The position numbers and the translations under genes are program-made. Positions 43,793-53,676 of a stretch of 64,000 bases of DNA are shown here, piece after piece (the stretch's first letter is position 1; every line of letters starts with the position of its first letter). Under the pieces are notes generated by a model. The model was not told the origin of the DNA. It did no database searches and worked only from the letters and a program-made list of their open reading frames with translations. The stretch lies in NCBI GenBank assembly GCA_002719955.1, contig PBFW01000046.1, positions 1-64,000 on the forward strand, read 5' to 3'. The DNA is from Deltaproteobacteria bacterium (GTDB lineage Bacteria; Myxococcota_A; UBA9160; UBA4427).

Positions 43793-45982
43793 TCAGGCCC
43801 GAGGGCTCGTTTTCTCGGCGGGCAGCCGAACGTGGAAGCGGGTGCCACCGAGAGTTCTCGAACCGTCGACGGAGGGCTCATCCAGGGTCTCGTGCCACAT
43901 GCTGCCCCCGTGATCCTCGACGATGCCGTGGGCCACGGAGAGACCCAGTCCCGTTCGCCCCTCGCGCAGGCGCGTCGTGTAGAAGGGGTCGAAGATGTGC
44001 TCCGCGTGGGCCTCGGGGATGCCGGGTCCATCGTCCTCGATCGAGATCTCGACCGCTCCCTCGACCCACCGAGTGGAGACGTTCACCCTGGTCCCGGAGG
44101 GCTGAGATTCGACGGCGTTTCGAATCAGGTTGACGAAGACCTGTTCGATTTCGATCGGATTCATCAGGACGGTCTGGCCGGAGGCCTCTCGGGAGAGATC
44201 GATTTCGACATGGGCCCCCCTTTCGTTGGCATAGCGAGCGGTCACGTCGATCGCCGTACGGAGCACACCGGTTAGATCGCTGGACCATTTCTCCGTCGCT
44301 TCCGAGCGAGCGAATTGCAGCACGCTGCGTACGACCTTTCCGCACCGAATGGCCTGGGTGCGGATTTCATCCAACGCGTCAGACCGGACCTGAGCGCCAT
44401 TCTCCCCGGCCGCCGTCAAGATCGCGAAATCCACCGAGGCGAGGATCGCCCCGATCGGATTGTTGATCTGGTGAGCGATGCCGGTGCGAGTGTTCCGACC
44501 GACGCCAATCTCTCGTGGTCGCGGAGACTCTGCTGGCTCATCTCGAGCTCACGTGTCCGCTCGGCGATCGCAGCGCCGAGGCGCTCATTTTCCCGTCGAT
44601 GCTGGCTGCCGAGTTCTTTCTGGGCGGTGACGTCGGTGTAGGCGATCTGTCGCGCGGGGCGTCCCTCCCAGCTTGCGCGCGCCCAGCGCATCTGGATCCA
44701 ACGCCACTTGCCATCGCCGCCCAGGAAGCGCATTTCGCCCGAGCCATCGAGTTCGAAGTCCTCGAAGGCTTGACGAACCTGATCGCGGTCATCTCTGTGG
44801 ATGAAGGCCATGGTGTCGGCATCGCCGGATTTTCGGAGATTTTCCTGGGTCGTGCCGAAGAGTTGTGCCAAGGCCTCGTTGGTGTAGATGACGCGATCAT
44901 CACAGAAAACTGAGATGCCCTGGAGTGAGTACTCGATGAGGGCTTGATAGTTGGTCTCCGCTCGGGTGAGATCGGTGACATCTCGAAGCCGAACGATGAT
45001 GCCCAGGACGGCGGGGTAGTCCAGGCGATTCGCGATCGTGATATCGAGCACGCGGCTTTCTGCTGGATCGCCGAGGCCCAGGCCGGGGCGCGTTCGGAGT
45101 TGAAGACGTGTAACTGCTTCGGGCTTCGAGAGGACTTCTTCCCACTGCTGGCGGGCTGTCAGAAAATCGTCCAGCTCCACGAACTCGTGCAACTGATGGC
45201 CGACCGCTTCGCCCGACCCGGTGGCGACGAGTCGCGTGGCTGCCGGGCTGGCGGGTTGGACGACGGCGTTGCGGTCCACGACGACCACACCTCCGTCGCG
45301 TGCTCGAGTAGGCTGTGATTGCGTTCGTCGCGCCCGCGGAGCTCAGCCTGTGCCCGGTCGGAGACTCTGATCGTGGTATGCCAGAATCTCTCGAGGGTCT
45401 GGGCGACCGCGCCCATGGCCACGATGCAGCCCGTCGCGACCAGGAAAATGAAGGTCGTGTTCGGGCCAACGAATATCGGTTCCTCTTCAGCCCCAACGGA
45501 GATCCGGCCGAGGCCGAGCGCTGCGATGCAGAGCGCGACGCCGGAAAACAGGAGAGCGCCCGACCGTCCGCGAACGACCAGACCGGCCATTGGAAGAATG
45601 GGCAGGAGGAGGAGGGCCCCGAACGCCTGTCCCGCGCTCAGCCAGATGGCCAGGGCGGATGCGACGGCGATGACTCCGCAGGTGATCAGCCCAGGGAGCG
45701 AATGGCTCGGGTTTGCCGAAGCGCGAAGGGCAGAATGACGATTGTGAACGCGACGAGCGTGGTGGTCAGGTTGATCGAAGCAGGCCAGTTCGAGCATTTC
45801 AGGCGCAGGACGGCGAGTGCGCCAGCACCCGTCGCCAGGCAGAGGAAGAGCCCGATTCGCGTCCCCGCGACCTCGTTCGCCCCTTCGCTGCGAAGCGCGT
45901 CGGATAGAAAAAAGGCGTCCGCTCGCCGCAGCGCACTGACGACCCCACTGTGCAAGGATCGTGAATCGTCGCTCGATACCAT
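43793..45982 (-). pseudogene. Membrane PAS-PAS sensor histidine kinase with three frameshifts
   Basis: One kinase of about 729 residues is spread over four frames. The N-terminal membrane part (RIGLFLCLATGAGALAVLRL, LTTTLVAFTIVILPFALRQT) breaks at about 45690-45715. The next helices (CGVIAVASALAIWLSAGQ) run to about 45290. Then come two PAS domains (VVVDRNAVVQPASPAATRLV and GISVFCDDRVIYTNEALAQL). Another break at about 44485 falls before the phospho-acceptor box GIAHQINNPIGAIL and the ATPase domain (NLIRNAVESQPSG, DDGPGIPEAHAEHIFDPFYT, GLGLSVAHGIVEDHGG). Each break is repaired by adding one base, and every conserved motif, including the His, is present. It may therefore be a recent pseudogene, or an intact gene with sequence errors. 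Confidence 0.75.
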
Positions 45983-45984
45983 CG

Positions 45985-46587
45985 TCAGGTCCTTCTCACA
46001 CGGTCGAGCGAATCGCGTGAAAGCGGTTCCCCGGCCGCGGGCGTCGATTCCAGAATATCGATGCGGTGGGCGAATTCCTGGAGCTTGCGAGCCGTCATGG
46101 TCGAGGAGCGCAGAGCGAGCGAGGTCAGCATCAAGAGGGAGCCGCAGGCGAAGCTCGCGAAGCGGAGGACCGTCGACACGAGCGCTTCGACGGAAGGTCG
46201 AACGGAGGAGGTGAAAGGGCCGGGTTCGGGCGATCCTGCCCGGTCCGTGGTTTCCTCCCTCTCATCGGGTGGGTAGCCGATCTGGGCGAGGGCGCGGTCG
46301 ATCAGACTCCGGGGCAGTGCTTCGATGGTCGCTACCCTGGAATCCGCCTCACGCAATGCCGCGGGAAGCGGACTGCGATCGACCAACGCCGACGCAGCGG
46401 ATTGGAAGACGCCCGGGGTGGCGACACCGGCGATCGCGAGACCGAGTGCGGCCGCGAAGATCACGTCGGAACCAATAGAGAGGGCCAGCCAGATTCGAAA
46501 ATAGAGGACATAGACCAGCGACAAGGTGGCGAGCCCGAGCAGCAAGATCTGCTGCCAGAAAGAGAGCTGGGTCGTCAACGCATTCAC
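45985..46587 (-). CDS. Membrane protein of unknown function, next to the histidine kinase
   Basis: 200 residues from a GTG at 46587. Two or three membrane segments can be seen (LSFWQQILLLGLATLSLVYV, VIFAAALGLAIAGVATPGVF, VLRFASFACGSLLMLTSLAL) with a charged loop (LIDRALAQIGYPPDEREETT) between them. Two bases separate its stop from the kinase ATG, so they are an operon. It may be a sensory or accessory partner of that kinase. No family recognised. Confidence 0.7.
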   Translation of the reverse strand: MNALTTQLSFWQQILLLGLATLSLVYVLYFRIWLALSIGSDVIFAAALGLAIAGVATPGVFQSAASALVDRSPLPAALREADSRVATIEALPRSLIDRALAQIGYPPDEREETTDRAGSPEPGPFTSSVRPSVEALVSTVLRFASFACGSLLMLTSLALRSSTMTARKLQEFAHRIDILESTPAAGEPLSRDSLDRVRRT

Positions 46588-46695
46588 TCCCCCGATAGGA
46601 CCCCGCCGACAGCTGGATATGGGAGAGGATGCCACGTTTCTACCCGGGCGGTCACCGGGTGTTCTTCCGTCGGATCGCGTCATGTCCTCGCCCGT

Positions 46696-47529
46696 GTGGG
46701 ATCGCTCATCCAGGAGGTCAGGAAATTGCGGGACTCAGCCCATTCTCAGCGCATCGAGGAACTCTTCGGGATCGTCGAATGGCGCCGGGCGACCGGCTTG
46801 CTGCACGTCGCCGCGATCGCTGGATCGCCGCCTCGAGCGATCGCCATCGGCCCGGACGCACCGGCGAGCCCGACGGATCGCTTCGTGCTCGGATTCGCTC
46901 GGGCGCGCGCGGATGCAATCGTGACGACGGGGGCGATTCTGCGCGCAGAGCCGGATCTCGTTCATTGCTATGCGGAGGAGGTCGAGGAGAACGCGACCTT
47001 CGCTCGCTGGCGGAGTCGTGTGCTCGGAAAGAGTGGGCCCCCCGCTCTGATCGTGCTGTCCGCGAGTGGGGCTTTCGCGACCGATCATCCGGCGCTCGCG
47101 GCGGTGGAGGATATCATCGTCTGGACGACGTCGGAAGGTCGGGCGCGTCTGGCGGAGGGGGGCGCGACCGCGCTCTTGATCGAGGCATCCGCCGCGTGCG
47201 GCGAATGCCTTCGTACGAGTGTGCACGCCGCGATCGAGCGAGTGCGGTCGTGCCTGAACGCAGGAACGATCCTGATCGAAGCGGGCCCGACGATTTCGAG
47301 CACGCTCTACCCCGATCCGCGGGGTGATGATTCCCATCGGGTCGCAGCCCGCTGGATCGACGAACTCCTGCTCTCGCGCTTCGAGGCCGAACTCGAGCCA
47401 CGCGCGAGCGGGCCGGTGTTCGTGCCGAAGGTGCGGGTCACGGCTCGCTTCGGAGGCGCTCTCTCCGCCACGCGGATCGATGAAGCGAGTGGTCCATGGT
47501 CCTTCGAGCGCTATCGCGTGGAGTCCTAG
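46696..47529 (+). CDS. RibD C-terminal-like (dihydrofolate reductase-fold) protein
   Basis: 277 residues from a GTG at 46696. The frame is open further upstream, but that part mirrors the opposite gene. The pattern FVLGFARARADAIVTTGAIL, then RSRVLGKSGPPALIVLSASG, EDIIVWTTSEGRARL, and NAGTILIEAGPTISSTLYPD fits the RibD_C reductase fold, where GP...T in the late strand binds NADPH. It may reduce a pteridine- or riboflavin-like compound, but the deaminase partner domain of RibD is absent. Its stop overlaps the stop of the converging GNAT gene by three bases. Confidence 0.7.
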   Translation: MGSLIQEVRKLRDSAHSQRIEELFGIVEWRRATGLLHVAAIAGSPPRAIAIGPDAPASPTDRFVLGFARARADAIVTTGAILRAEPDLVHCYAEEVEENATFARWRSRVLGKSGPPALIVLSASGAFATDHPALAAVEDIIVWTTSEGRARLAEGGATALLIEASAACGECLRTSVHAAIERVRSCLNAGTILIEAGPTISSTLYPDPRGDDSHRVAARWIDELLLSRFEAELEPRASGPVFVPKVRVTARFGGALSATRIDEASGPWSFERYRVES

Positions 47530-48203
47530 CCCTGGTCATTTCTCCGAATCATCGGCCAGAGCATGGGACCGCCGGGAACCTGCAATTCCTCGATGACCTC
47601 GAATCCGTGTTTGTTGTAGAAGGAAATATTCTCCCGCTTCGATGACTCGAGATAGGCCGGCATGGACTCCTTGTCGCAGCGATCGAGGACGGGTTGGATC
47701 AGCGCTGAGCCGATCCCCTGGCCTTGGGATGGAGGATCGGTGCCGAGCACCGCCAGATAGTAATGGGGTTCGAGCAGATGATGTTGACTCATGAAGTCGC
47801 CGAGTCGGATCGCGCGCCGAAGGCCGCCACGGATCAGCCAGACCATCCGCAAGCCCAGACCGACCTGCCGAAGAAATCCATGCGGCTGAGGGGAGGGCCG
47901 CTGCCAGATTGCGGCCCCCGCGATCGTGTCATCGGTCAACACGAGGGCTTCCGCCCCGAACGCATCGATCGCCAACCCGGTGAATCCAGCGAAGCCGATC
48001 AATCGTTTGCGCTCGTCGGGAAAGAGGAACGTGGCGACCGGGTCGTCGAAGAAGGCTCGGCCGAGGACTTCGAGGACGCGTTTGCGCTCTCCCGGCCCGG
48101 GTTCGCAAACCCGCGGCCGAGCGGGCCCGAAATCGAGCGCTTCCTGTTGCTCGAGCAGGGGCTTCGCTTCGGCGTCTTTCGCTTGCATTTTCGTGCGCCC
48201 CAT
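47526..48203 (-). CDS. GNAT family N-acetyltransferase
   Basis: 225 residues. The start ATG overlaps the TGA of the RlmD gene (TGATG). The acetyl-CoA-binding motif A is LAVLGTDPPSQGQGIGSALI, followed by MPAYLESSKRENISFYNKHG and FEVIEELQVPGGPMLWPMIR. This is the order of the GNAT fold. Acceptor unknown. It is a two-gene operon with the rRNA methyltransferase. Confidence 0.85.
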   Translation of the reverse strand: MGRTKMQAKDAEAKPLLEQQEALDFGPARPRVCEPGPGERKRVLEVLGRAFFDDPVATFLFPDERKRLIGFAGFTGLAIDAFGAEALVLTDDTIAGAAIWQRPSPQPHGFLRQVGLGLRMVWLIRGGLRRAIRLGDFMSQHHLLEPHYYLAVLGTDPPSQGQGIGSALIQPVLDRCDKESMPAYLESSKRENISFYNKHGFEVIEELQVPGGPMLWPMIRRNDQG

Positions 48204-49402
48204 CAGCTCGATCGATCGTTGTGCGGCGATTCCGATTCCGTTCTCGGAGCCGCCGCAAAGTGTTCCCCATCCCGGTCCATCCAGGCAAGGGTCTCGACGT
48301 GCTGGGTAAAGGGGAAGAAATCGAACGCCTCGATCCCGGAAAGTCGCAATCCGCCGCGGTGCTGAAGCACTTCGAGTTCTTTGCAGAGGGCGGGCAGACC
48401 ACAGGCGAGATAGATGAGGCGCCGCGGCGGCGCCGCGACCAATGCATCGAGCAGGGGCGCATCGAGGCCCTTGCGCGGCGGGTCGACGATGACGAGATCT
48501 GCGTCCGCGAGTCCCTCGAGACGGTCGCCCGCGTCGCCGCGAAGGATTCGTGCCCGATTCCGTTCTGCGGTGGGTCGCTCGGCCAGTCCCCGTTCGAGGC
48601 CTTCGAGGCCCTGGGGACTGCGCTCGTTGAAGCGGATCTCGGACGAGCGGGCGAGCAGTCCCAGGCCGATCGCGCCCACGCCGCAATAATATTCGGTGAT
48701 CCGCGAGCGATCCGGGATCAGTGAGCCGATTCGGTCGACGGCGTGTTCGAAGAGCGGAAGATGATTCTGTCCGAAAGCGGCGGGGGGGAAGAAAATGTCG
48801 ACGCCCGCGATCGATTCTCGAGTGGAGGGCTCTCCCGTGAGCGCGATCGTGGTCGGGCCGAGGATCGTGTTCGAGCGTTCGGGTTGCGCGTTGAAGAAGA
48901 GTCCCTGGAGCCGACCGCCGAGGCGTCGGTCAAGTACCTTCGGCAGCATCCCGAGGATTTCCGGCTCCGTACCGTTGCCGACGAGCACGACCTGGATCCG
49001 CTCGCTGCTTCGTTCGACGACGAGTTGGACATAACGAAGGGCGCCTCGGTGGGGCCGGTCGGCGTAGGGCGCGACGCCCGTCTCGCGGATGGCCTGCTTG
49101 AGTTCGCGCACCCCTTCGTTGATCAGCGGGTGGTGGACGGCGCAACTCGGCGTGTCGACGATGCGATGGCTGCCCGATTGGAAGAGCCCGATCTTGGGAC
49201 TGCGTGCGCGGCCGCGAATGGCTAGCCGTGCGCGATGGCGATGAGCTAGGCCGGGGGCACGATGGATCGGCGGGCGAGGGAGTCCGGCGTTCTCAGCCAG
49301 AGTATCGAGCGATCGCTGGGCCTCCACGGGGAGGTCGGACTCGCCGAAGCGCGGGCAGCCGGGGCAGGGCGGGCGGTGGGGACAATCGTCTCGGGTCGAC
49401 AC
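48203..49402 (-). CDS. TrmA/RlmD-family RNA (uracil-C5) methyltransferase
   Basis: 399 residues from a GTG at 49402. The N-terminal Cys cluster CPHRPPCPGC is a probable 4Fe-4S site. The SAM region is TEYYCGVGAIGLGLLARSS, then VIVDPPRKGLDAPLLDAL, the catalytic-Cys motif LIYLACGLPALCKEL and the C-terminal DFFPFTQHVETLA. This is the order of RlmD/TrmA enzymes, which form m5U in 23S rRNA or tRNA. The N-terminal TRAM-like domain is missing or very short. It is 79 bases from the divergent YgiQ gene. Confidence 0.88.
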   Translation of the reverse strand: MSTRDDCPHRPPCPGCPRFGESDLPVEAQRSLDTLAENAGLPRPPIHRAPGLAHRHRARLAIRGRARSPKIGLFQSGSHRIVDTPSCAVHHPLINEGVRELKQAIRETGVAPYADRPHRGALRYVQLVVERSSERIQVVLVGNGTEPEILGMLPKVLDRRLGGRLQGLFFNAQPERSNTILGPTTIALTGEPSTRESIAGVDIFFPPAAFGQNHLPLFEHAVDRIGSLIPDRSRITEYYCGVGAIGLGLLARSSEIRFNERSPQGLEGLERGLAERPTAERNRARILRGDAGDRLEGLADADLVIVDPPRKGLDAPLLDALVAAPPRRLIYLACGLPALCKELEVLQHRGGLRLSGIEAFDFFPFTQHVETLAWMDRDGEHFAAAPRTESESPHNDRSS

Positions 49403-49481
49403 GCGGCCGACTCTACCGCGCAGACCGTCGTTTTACCGCGCTCGAGAGTCGGCGCCGAGGACGTACTGCTACCGTGGGCGG

Positions 49482-51425
49482 ATGGGACGCACCGGGAGAC
49501 AGAGAGCTGCGCCTTCGGTGGGGCGAGAAGCGTTCCTGGCGACGACACCCGAAGATGTCGACGCGCGGGGTTGGGATCGGGTCGACGTACTCTTCGTGAC
49601 GGGTGATGCCTACGTCGATCACCCCTCCTTTGCGATGGCGATTCTCGGGCGATGGCTCGAGGCAAACGGATTCCGGGTCGCCATCCTCGCCCAGCCGGAT
49701 TGGCGAAGCGCGGACGCCTGGCGGCGCTTCGCTGCGCCGCGTCTTTTCTGCGCCGTTAGCGCCGGCAATATGGACTCGATGATCAATCACTACACGGCGA
49801 ACAAGAAGCGTCGCAACTCCGACGCCTATTCGCCGGGTGGACGGATCGGATTGAGGCCCGATCGGCCGACCTCGGTCTATGCCCAGCGCTGTCGTGAAGC
49901 GTTCAAGGGTGTGCCCGTGGTCAGCGGTGGTGTCGAGGCCTCGCTTCGGAGAATCGCGCATTACGATTATTGGAGCGATCGCGTCTGGCCTTCGAATCTG
50001 GTGACTTCGAAGGCCGACCTGCTCGGCTATGGGATGGGCGAAGCGACGCTGCTCGAGATCGCCCGCCGACTCGACGCGGGCGATGGCCTCGGATCCCTTC
50101 GGGATCTTTCCGGGGTCGCGTATCTGCTGGGGAAGAACGAGTCGCTCCCCTCTTTCCCCGGTGGTCTCGCCGCCGGGGTTGCAGCGGAGACGATCGAATT
50201 GCCTTCCTTCGAAGTCGTGCGCGACGATCGTCGCGCCTTCTCCGCGATGACCCGAAGGCTTCATCTCGAGACGAATCCCGGAAACGCGCGTCGACTCGTG
50301 CAGCGACACGGCGATCGCTTGCTCGTGATCAATCCGCCGCGCGAGCCCCTCGACCAAGCGACCCTGGATCGACTCCACGAACTTCCCTACACGCGCCGCC
50401 CGCATCCAGACGACGGCGAATCGCCGCCGGCGTGGGAGACGATCAAGGACTCCGTTCAGATCATGCGCGGCTGCTTCGGGGGGTGCACCTTCTGTTCGAT
50501 CACGATGCATCAAGGGCGCGTGATCCAGAGCCGGAGTCCCGGTTCGATCCTGGGAGAGGTCCAGTCGATGGCCTCGGCCGTGGATTTCAAGGGCTCGATC
50601 AGCGATCTCGGCGGCCCGACCGCGAATATGTATCGCATGCGTTGTACGAGACCCGAAGTCGAAGGTGTCTGTCGCCGTCTCTCCTGCGTTCATCCCAAGA
50701 TTTGCAGATTGCTCGATACAGACCACGCTCCGACCCTCGAGCTGATGCGCCGGGCGCGTCAGATCGCCGGCGTGAAACGCGTCCATATCGCTTCCGGGAT
50801 TCGCATGGATCTCGCCGCCGAGGAACCCGAGTATCTCGAGGAACTCGCGGCGCACCACGTCGGGGGCCATCTCAAGGTCGCCCCGGAGCATGCGAGTGAT
50901 CGTGTGCTCGGTCTGATGAAGAAACCGGCCGTCGGGAGCTTCGAGATCTTCGCGGAGCGCTTTGCGGCCGCGTCCAGGCGTGCGGGCAAGGAGCAATACC
51001 TCGTTCCCTATTTCATCGCGAGCCACCCCGGATCGGGCGTCGCGGAGATGATCGAACTCGCGGTGTTGCTGAAGGCGCGCGGTGATCGCCCACGACAAGT
51101 CCAGGATTTCATTCCGGCGCCGATGGATATCTCGACCTCGATGTATTGGACGGGACTCGATCCCATGACCCAGAAGCCGGTCGAGTCCGCCAAGGGCGCC
51201 CGGGACCGGAACGTCCAGCGTGCACTCCTGCAATTCTTCATGCCCGAGAACTGGTCGACCGTTCGCGATGCCCTGCGGCGGGCGGGTCGTGAGGATCTGA
51301 TCGGGGAGGGGCCCGACTGCCTGATTTCGTCTCGTCCTCCGCGTGGGGGGGATCGGGGCGGCTCGCGGCGGCCAGGCGAGCGGGGGGGGGCCGCCGGGGG
51401 ATTTCGGCGCCCCTCGCGGGATTGA
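49482..51425 (+). CDS. YgiQ family radical SAM protein
   Basis: 647 residues. A UPF0313/YgiQ N-terminal domain (VDVLFVTGDAYVDHPSFAMA, RLFCAVSAGNMDSMINHYTA, GVPVVSGGVEASLRRIAHYD) precedes the radical SAM core with the cluster motif CFGGCTFCS at about residue 340. Later come IASGIRMDLA and PVVSGGVEASL-like strands, and a disordered Gly/Arg-rich tail (RGGDRGGSRRPG). YgiQ proteins cleave SAM to make a radical and their role is unknown. The gene is monocistronic. Confidence 0.93.
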   Translation: MGRTGRQRAAPSVGREAFLATTPEDVDARGWDRVDVLFVTGDAYVDHPSFAMAILGRWLEANGFRVAILAQPDWRSADAWRRFAAPRLFCAVSAGNMDSMINHYTANKKRRNSDAYSPGGRIGLRPDRPTSVYAQRCREAFKGVPVVSGGVEASLRRIAHYDYWSDRVWPSNLVTSKADLLGYGMGEATLLEIARRLDAGDGLGSLRDLSGVAYLLGKNESLPSFPGGLAAGVAAETIELPSFEVVRDDRRAFSAMTRRLHLETNPGNARRLVQRHGDRLLVINPPREPLDQATLDRLHELPYTRRPHPDDGESPPAWETIKDSVQIMRGCFGGCTFCSITMHQGRVIQSRSPGSILGEVQSMASAVDFKGSISDLGGPTANMYRMRCTRPEVEGVCRRLSCVHPKICRLLDTDHAPTLELMRRARQIAGVKRVHIASGIRMDLAAEEPEYLEELAAHHVGGHLKVAPEHASDRVLGLMKKPAVGSFEIFAERFAAASRRAGKEQYLVPYFIASHPGSGVAEMIELAVLLKARGDRPRQVQDFIPAPMDISTSMYWTGLDPMTQKPVESAKGARDRNVQRALLQFFMPENWSTVRDALRRAGREDLIGEGPDCLISSRPPRGGDRGGSRRPGERGGAAGGFRRPSRD

Positions 51426-51627
51426 GGTCGGGGGCGCGGAAACGGGCCGGGCGGAGGCCGCTCGGAAGATCGCGGCTCCTGAAGGGACGTCTCGCGGAAG
51501 CTCGCCGACGCGGGCCCCGTGCCGGCTGGCCCGCCTTTTCCGGAGGCCTGCAGAGCTCCGAAAACGACCGGGGTCGGTGCTGCCGAACGCTAGATTATCC
51601 GCGTCGAACTGAATCGGGACGATCGCC

Positions 51628-53205
51628 TTGACCGCCCTCTCCGATCCGCCTTCACCCCGCCTTTCCCGCTCTGAGCTTTCGACGGAAGCGGTCGCCCGGG
51701 CCGCCGAGCCGTTCGGGTCCGAAGCCTGTTATCGGGCGCTGCAGAGCCGGGACGCGCGCTTCGATGGGCGCTTCTTCGTCGGCGTGACCTCGACGGGCAT
51801 CTTCTGTCGACCGATCTGTCCGGCGCCGACGCCGAAGGCTCGGAATTGCACGTTTTGGCGCAGCGCCGCCGCCGCCCAGGAAGCGGGTTTTCGACCCTGT
51901 CTGCGTTGTCGGCCAGAGGCTGCGCCCGGAACGTCGGCGTGGTCCGGGACGGCGGCAAGCGCGTCTCGGGCGCTGCGCCTGATCGAGGCGGGGGCGCTCG
52001 ATCAGGCGGGCTCCGTCGATGCGCTGGCCGAACGGCTCGGGATCGGTCCTCGTCATCTCCGGCGTCTTTTCGAACGACATTTGGGGACGCCGCCGCGTGC
52101 GGTCGCGAGGATGCGGCGGGTGTTCTTCGCCAAACAACTGATCGACGAGACGTCACTGCCCATGACGGAGGTGGCGATCTCGGCGGGCTTCGCGAGTCAG
52201 CGCCGCTTCAACGCCTGCATTCGCGAGGTCTACGGCCGGCCGCCGAGCGAGCTTCGCCGTTCACGGGGTGGGCGCGCAAGAGAACCTTCGAAAGCGCGCA
52301 TGGTCTCCGCGGGCGCCTCCCGCGAGATCGAAATCACGCTTCCCTATCGCCCGCCCTTCGCCTGGCGGGCCCTGCTCGGTTTTCTGGGGGAGCGTGCGAT
52401 TCCGGGTGTCGAGTTCGTCGAGGGCCCTGTCTACGCGCGCACGTTTCGCTCTGCTGGCGGGGTCGGTTGGCTCGATGCGGTGCCCGATTCGGCCGGGAAT
52501 CGGTTGCGAGTGGGGGTGCGGCTCTCCTCGATCGAGGGGTTGATCGGCGTGCGCGGCGGTCTGCGCCGGCTATTCGATGTGGATGCGGACGCCGAGGCGA
52601 TCGACGCCGTCATGGAGCGATCGGTGCGGCTCGCCGCGCACGTCGCAGCGCTTCCCGGCGTGCGGGTCCCCGGCGCCTTCGATGGTTTCGAGACCGCGGT
52701 TCGCGCGATCCTTGGACAGCAGATCAGCGTGAGAGCGGCGACCACGTTGGCGGGCCGGATCGTCGACCGCTGGGGCACGGCGATGCCCGCAGGGCTCGAA
52801 GCCCCCGCGCGACTCGCACACGTCTTCCCCACCGCCGCCGTGCTCGTCAGGGCTCCCCTCGAAGAGGTCGGGCTGACGCGCGCGCGGGCGCGGACGATTC
52901 GTGGGTTGGCCGGGGCCGTTCTCGCGGATTCGAGTCTGCTCGAGCCGGGTGCGGGACTCGAGGCGGAGGCGACTCGCTGGGAGGCGCTTGCGGGGATCGG
53001 GCCGTGGACCGCGCAATACGTGGCGATGAGGGTCCTGGGGGAGCCCGACGCCTTGCCGATCGGAGATCTGGGACTCCGGAAGGCGATCACAAAAAGCTAT
53101 AATAAACCGAGGCCTGCTCGAGATGTCGAGAGAGCACTCGAAGATTGCCGGCCCTACCGAGCCTATGCCGCGATGCGGCTCTGGACGCTTCAGGGCGATC
53201 CCTGA
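51628..53205 (+). CDS. Ada-type regulator fused to AlkA DNA-3-methyladenine glycosylase
   Basis: 525 residues from a TTG at 51628. Residues 30-110 are the Ada metal-binding domain: YRALQSRDARFDGRFFVGVT, then the Zn cysteines in IFCRPICPAP and CLRCRPEAAP. An AraC-type HTH follows (LAERLGIGPRHLRRLFERHL, MTEVAISAGFASQRRFNACI). From about residue 230 it is AlkA: the N-terminal beta domain, then the HhH-GPD part with AILGQQISVRAATTLAGRIV and ALAGIGPWTAQYVAMRVLGE, where the Asp needed for catalysis would follow (PDALPIGD). It senses alkylated DNA and removes 3-methyladenine. Ada-AlkA fusions are known in some bacteria. Confidence 0.93.
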   Translation: MTALSDPPSPRLSRSELSTEAVARAAEPFGSEACYRALQSRDARFDGRFFVGVTSTGIFCRPICPAPTPKARNCTFWRSAAAAQEAGFRPCLRCRPEAAPGTSAWSGTAASASRALRLIEAGALDQAGSVDALAERLGIGPRHLRRLFERHLGTPPRAVARMRRVFFAKQLIDETSLPMTEVAISAGFASQRRFNACIREVYGRPPSELRRSRGGRAREPSKARMVSAGASREIEITLPYRPPFAWRALLGFLGERAIPGVEFVEGPVYARTFRSAGGVGWLDAVPDSAGNRLRVGVRLSSIEGLIGVRGGLRRLFDVDADAEAIDAVMERSVRLAAHVAALPGVRVPGAFDGFETAVRAILGQQISVRAATTLAGRIVDRWGTAMPAGLEAPARLAHVFPTAAVLVRAPLEEVGLTRARARTIRGLAGAVLADSSLLEPGAGLEAEATRWEALAGIGPWTAQYVAMRVLGEPDALPIGDLGLRKAITKSYNKPRPARDVERALEDCRPYRAYAAMRLWTLQGDP

Positions 53206-53263
53206 GGCGGCCGGGCGGGCTGACGCCCGACGCTCTGGTGCTGCGCGCCGCGCGCATCGGCGA

Positions 53264-53554
53264 TCAGTTCGTTTCGGATTGCTGCGCGATCTCCTGGCGC
53301 ACGATCGAGACGTGCACGATTCCGAAAAGGAAGGTCTGCCAGATCTCCCCGGGCAGGGGGCGAGGACTCTTCTTGAGCACGCCGAGGAAGGCGATGCATT
53401 CGACCGTGTGGACGGCGGCGAGGGCGCCGAAGAGCATTCGACCGAAGCCGGCGAGCTCGTGGGCGTCCAGGGGCGGGAAGAAACAGGCCGTGGCGAGCAG
53501 CCAGGTCGCGCCGATGACGGCCTTTCCGATCGGGTAGATGCCGTTCTCTGCCAT
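53264..53554 (-). CDS. DUF1145 family small membrane protein
   Basis: 96 residues from the ATG at 53554, chosen because GGAG lies about 10 bases upstream. Three helices: KAVIGATWLLATACFFPPLD, FGRMLFGALAAVHTVECIAF, IWQTFLFGIVHVSIVRQEIA. It matches the length and pattern of DUF1145/YhhL. Divergent from the methyltransferase-like gene. Function unknown. Confidence 0.75.
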   Translation of the reverse strand: MAENGIYPIGKAVIGATWLLATACFFPPLDAHELAGFGRMLFGALAAVHTVECIAFLGVLKKSPRPLPGEIWQTFLFGIVHVSIVRQEIAQQSETN

Positions 53555-53676
53555 GCGCCGATTCTCCATTCGCTCTCGATGGGAGTCGGCATGATAGCCT
53601 TCGGCGCTCACCGGCAAGCGCATTGCGGGAATGCGGTTCTGTCGGGTCGAGCGTTGCCGGAGGGGAGTACGCGCAT

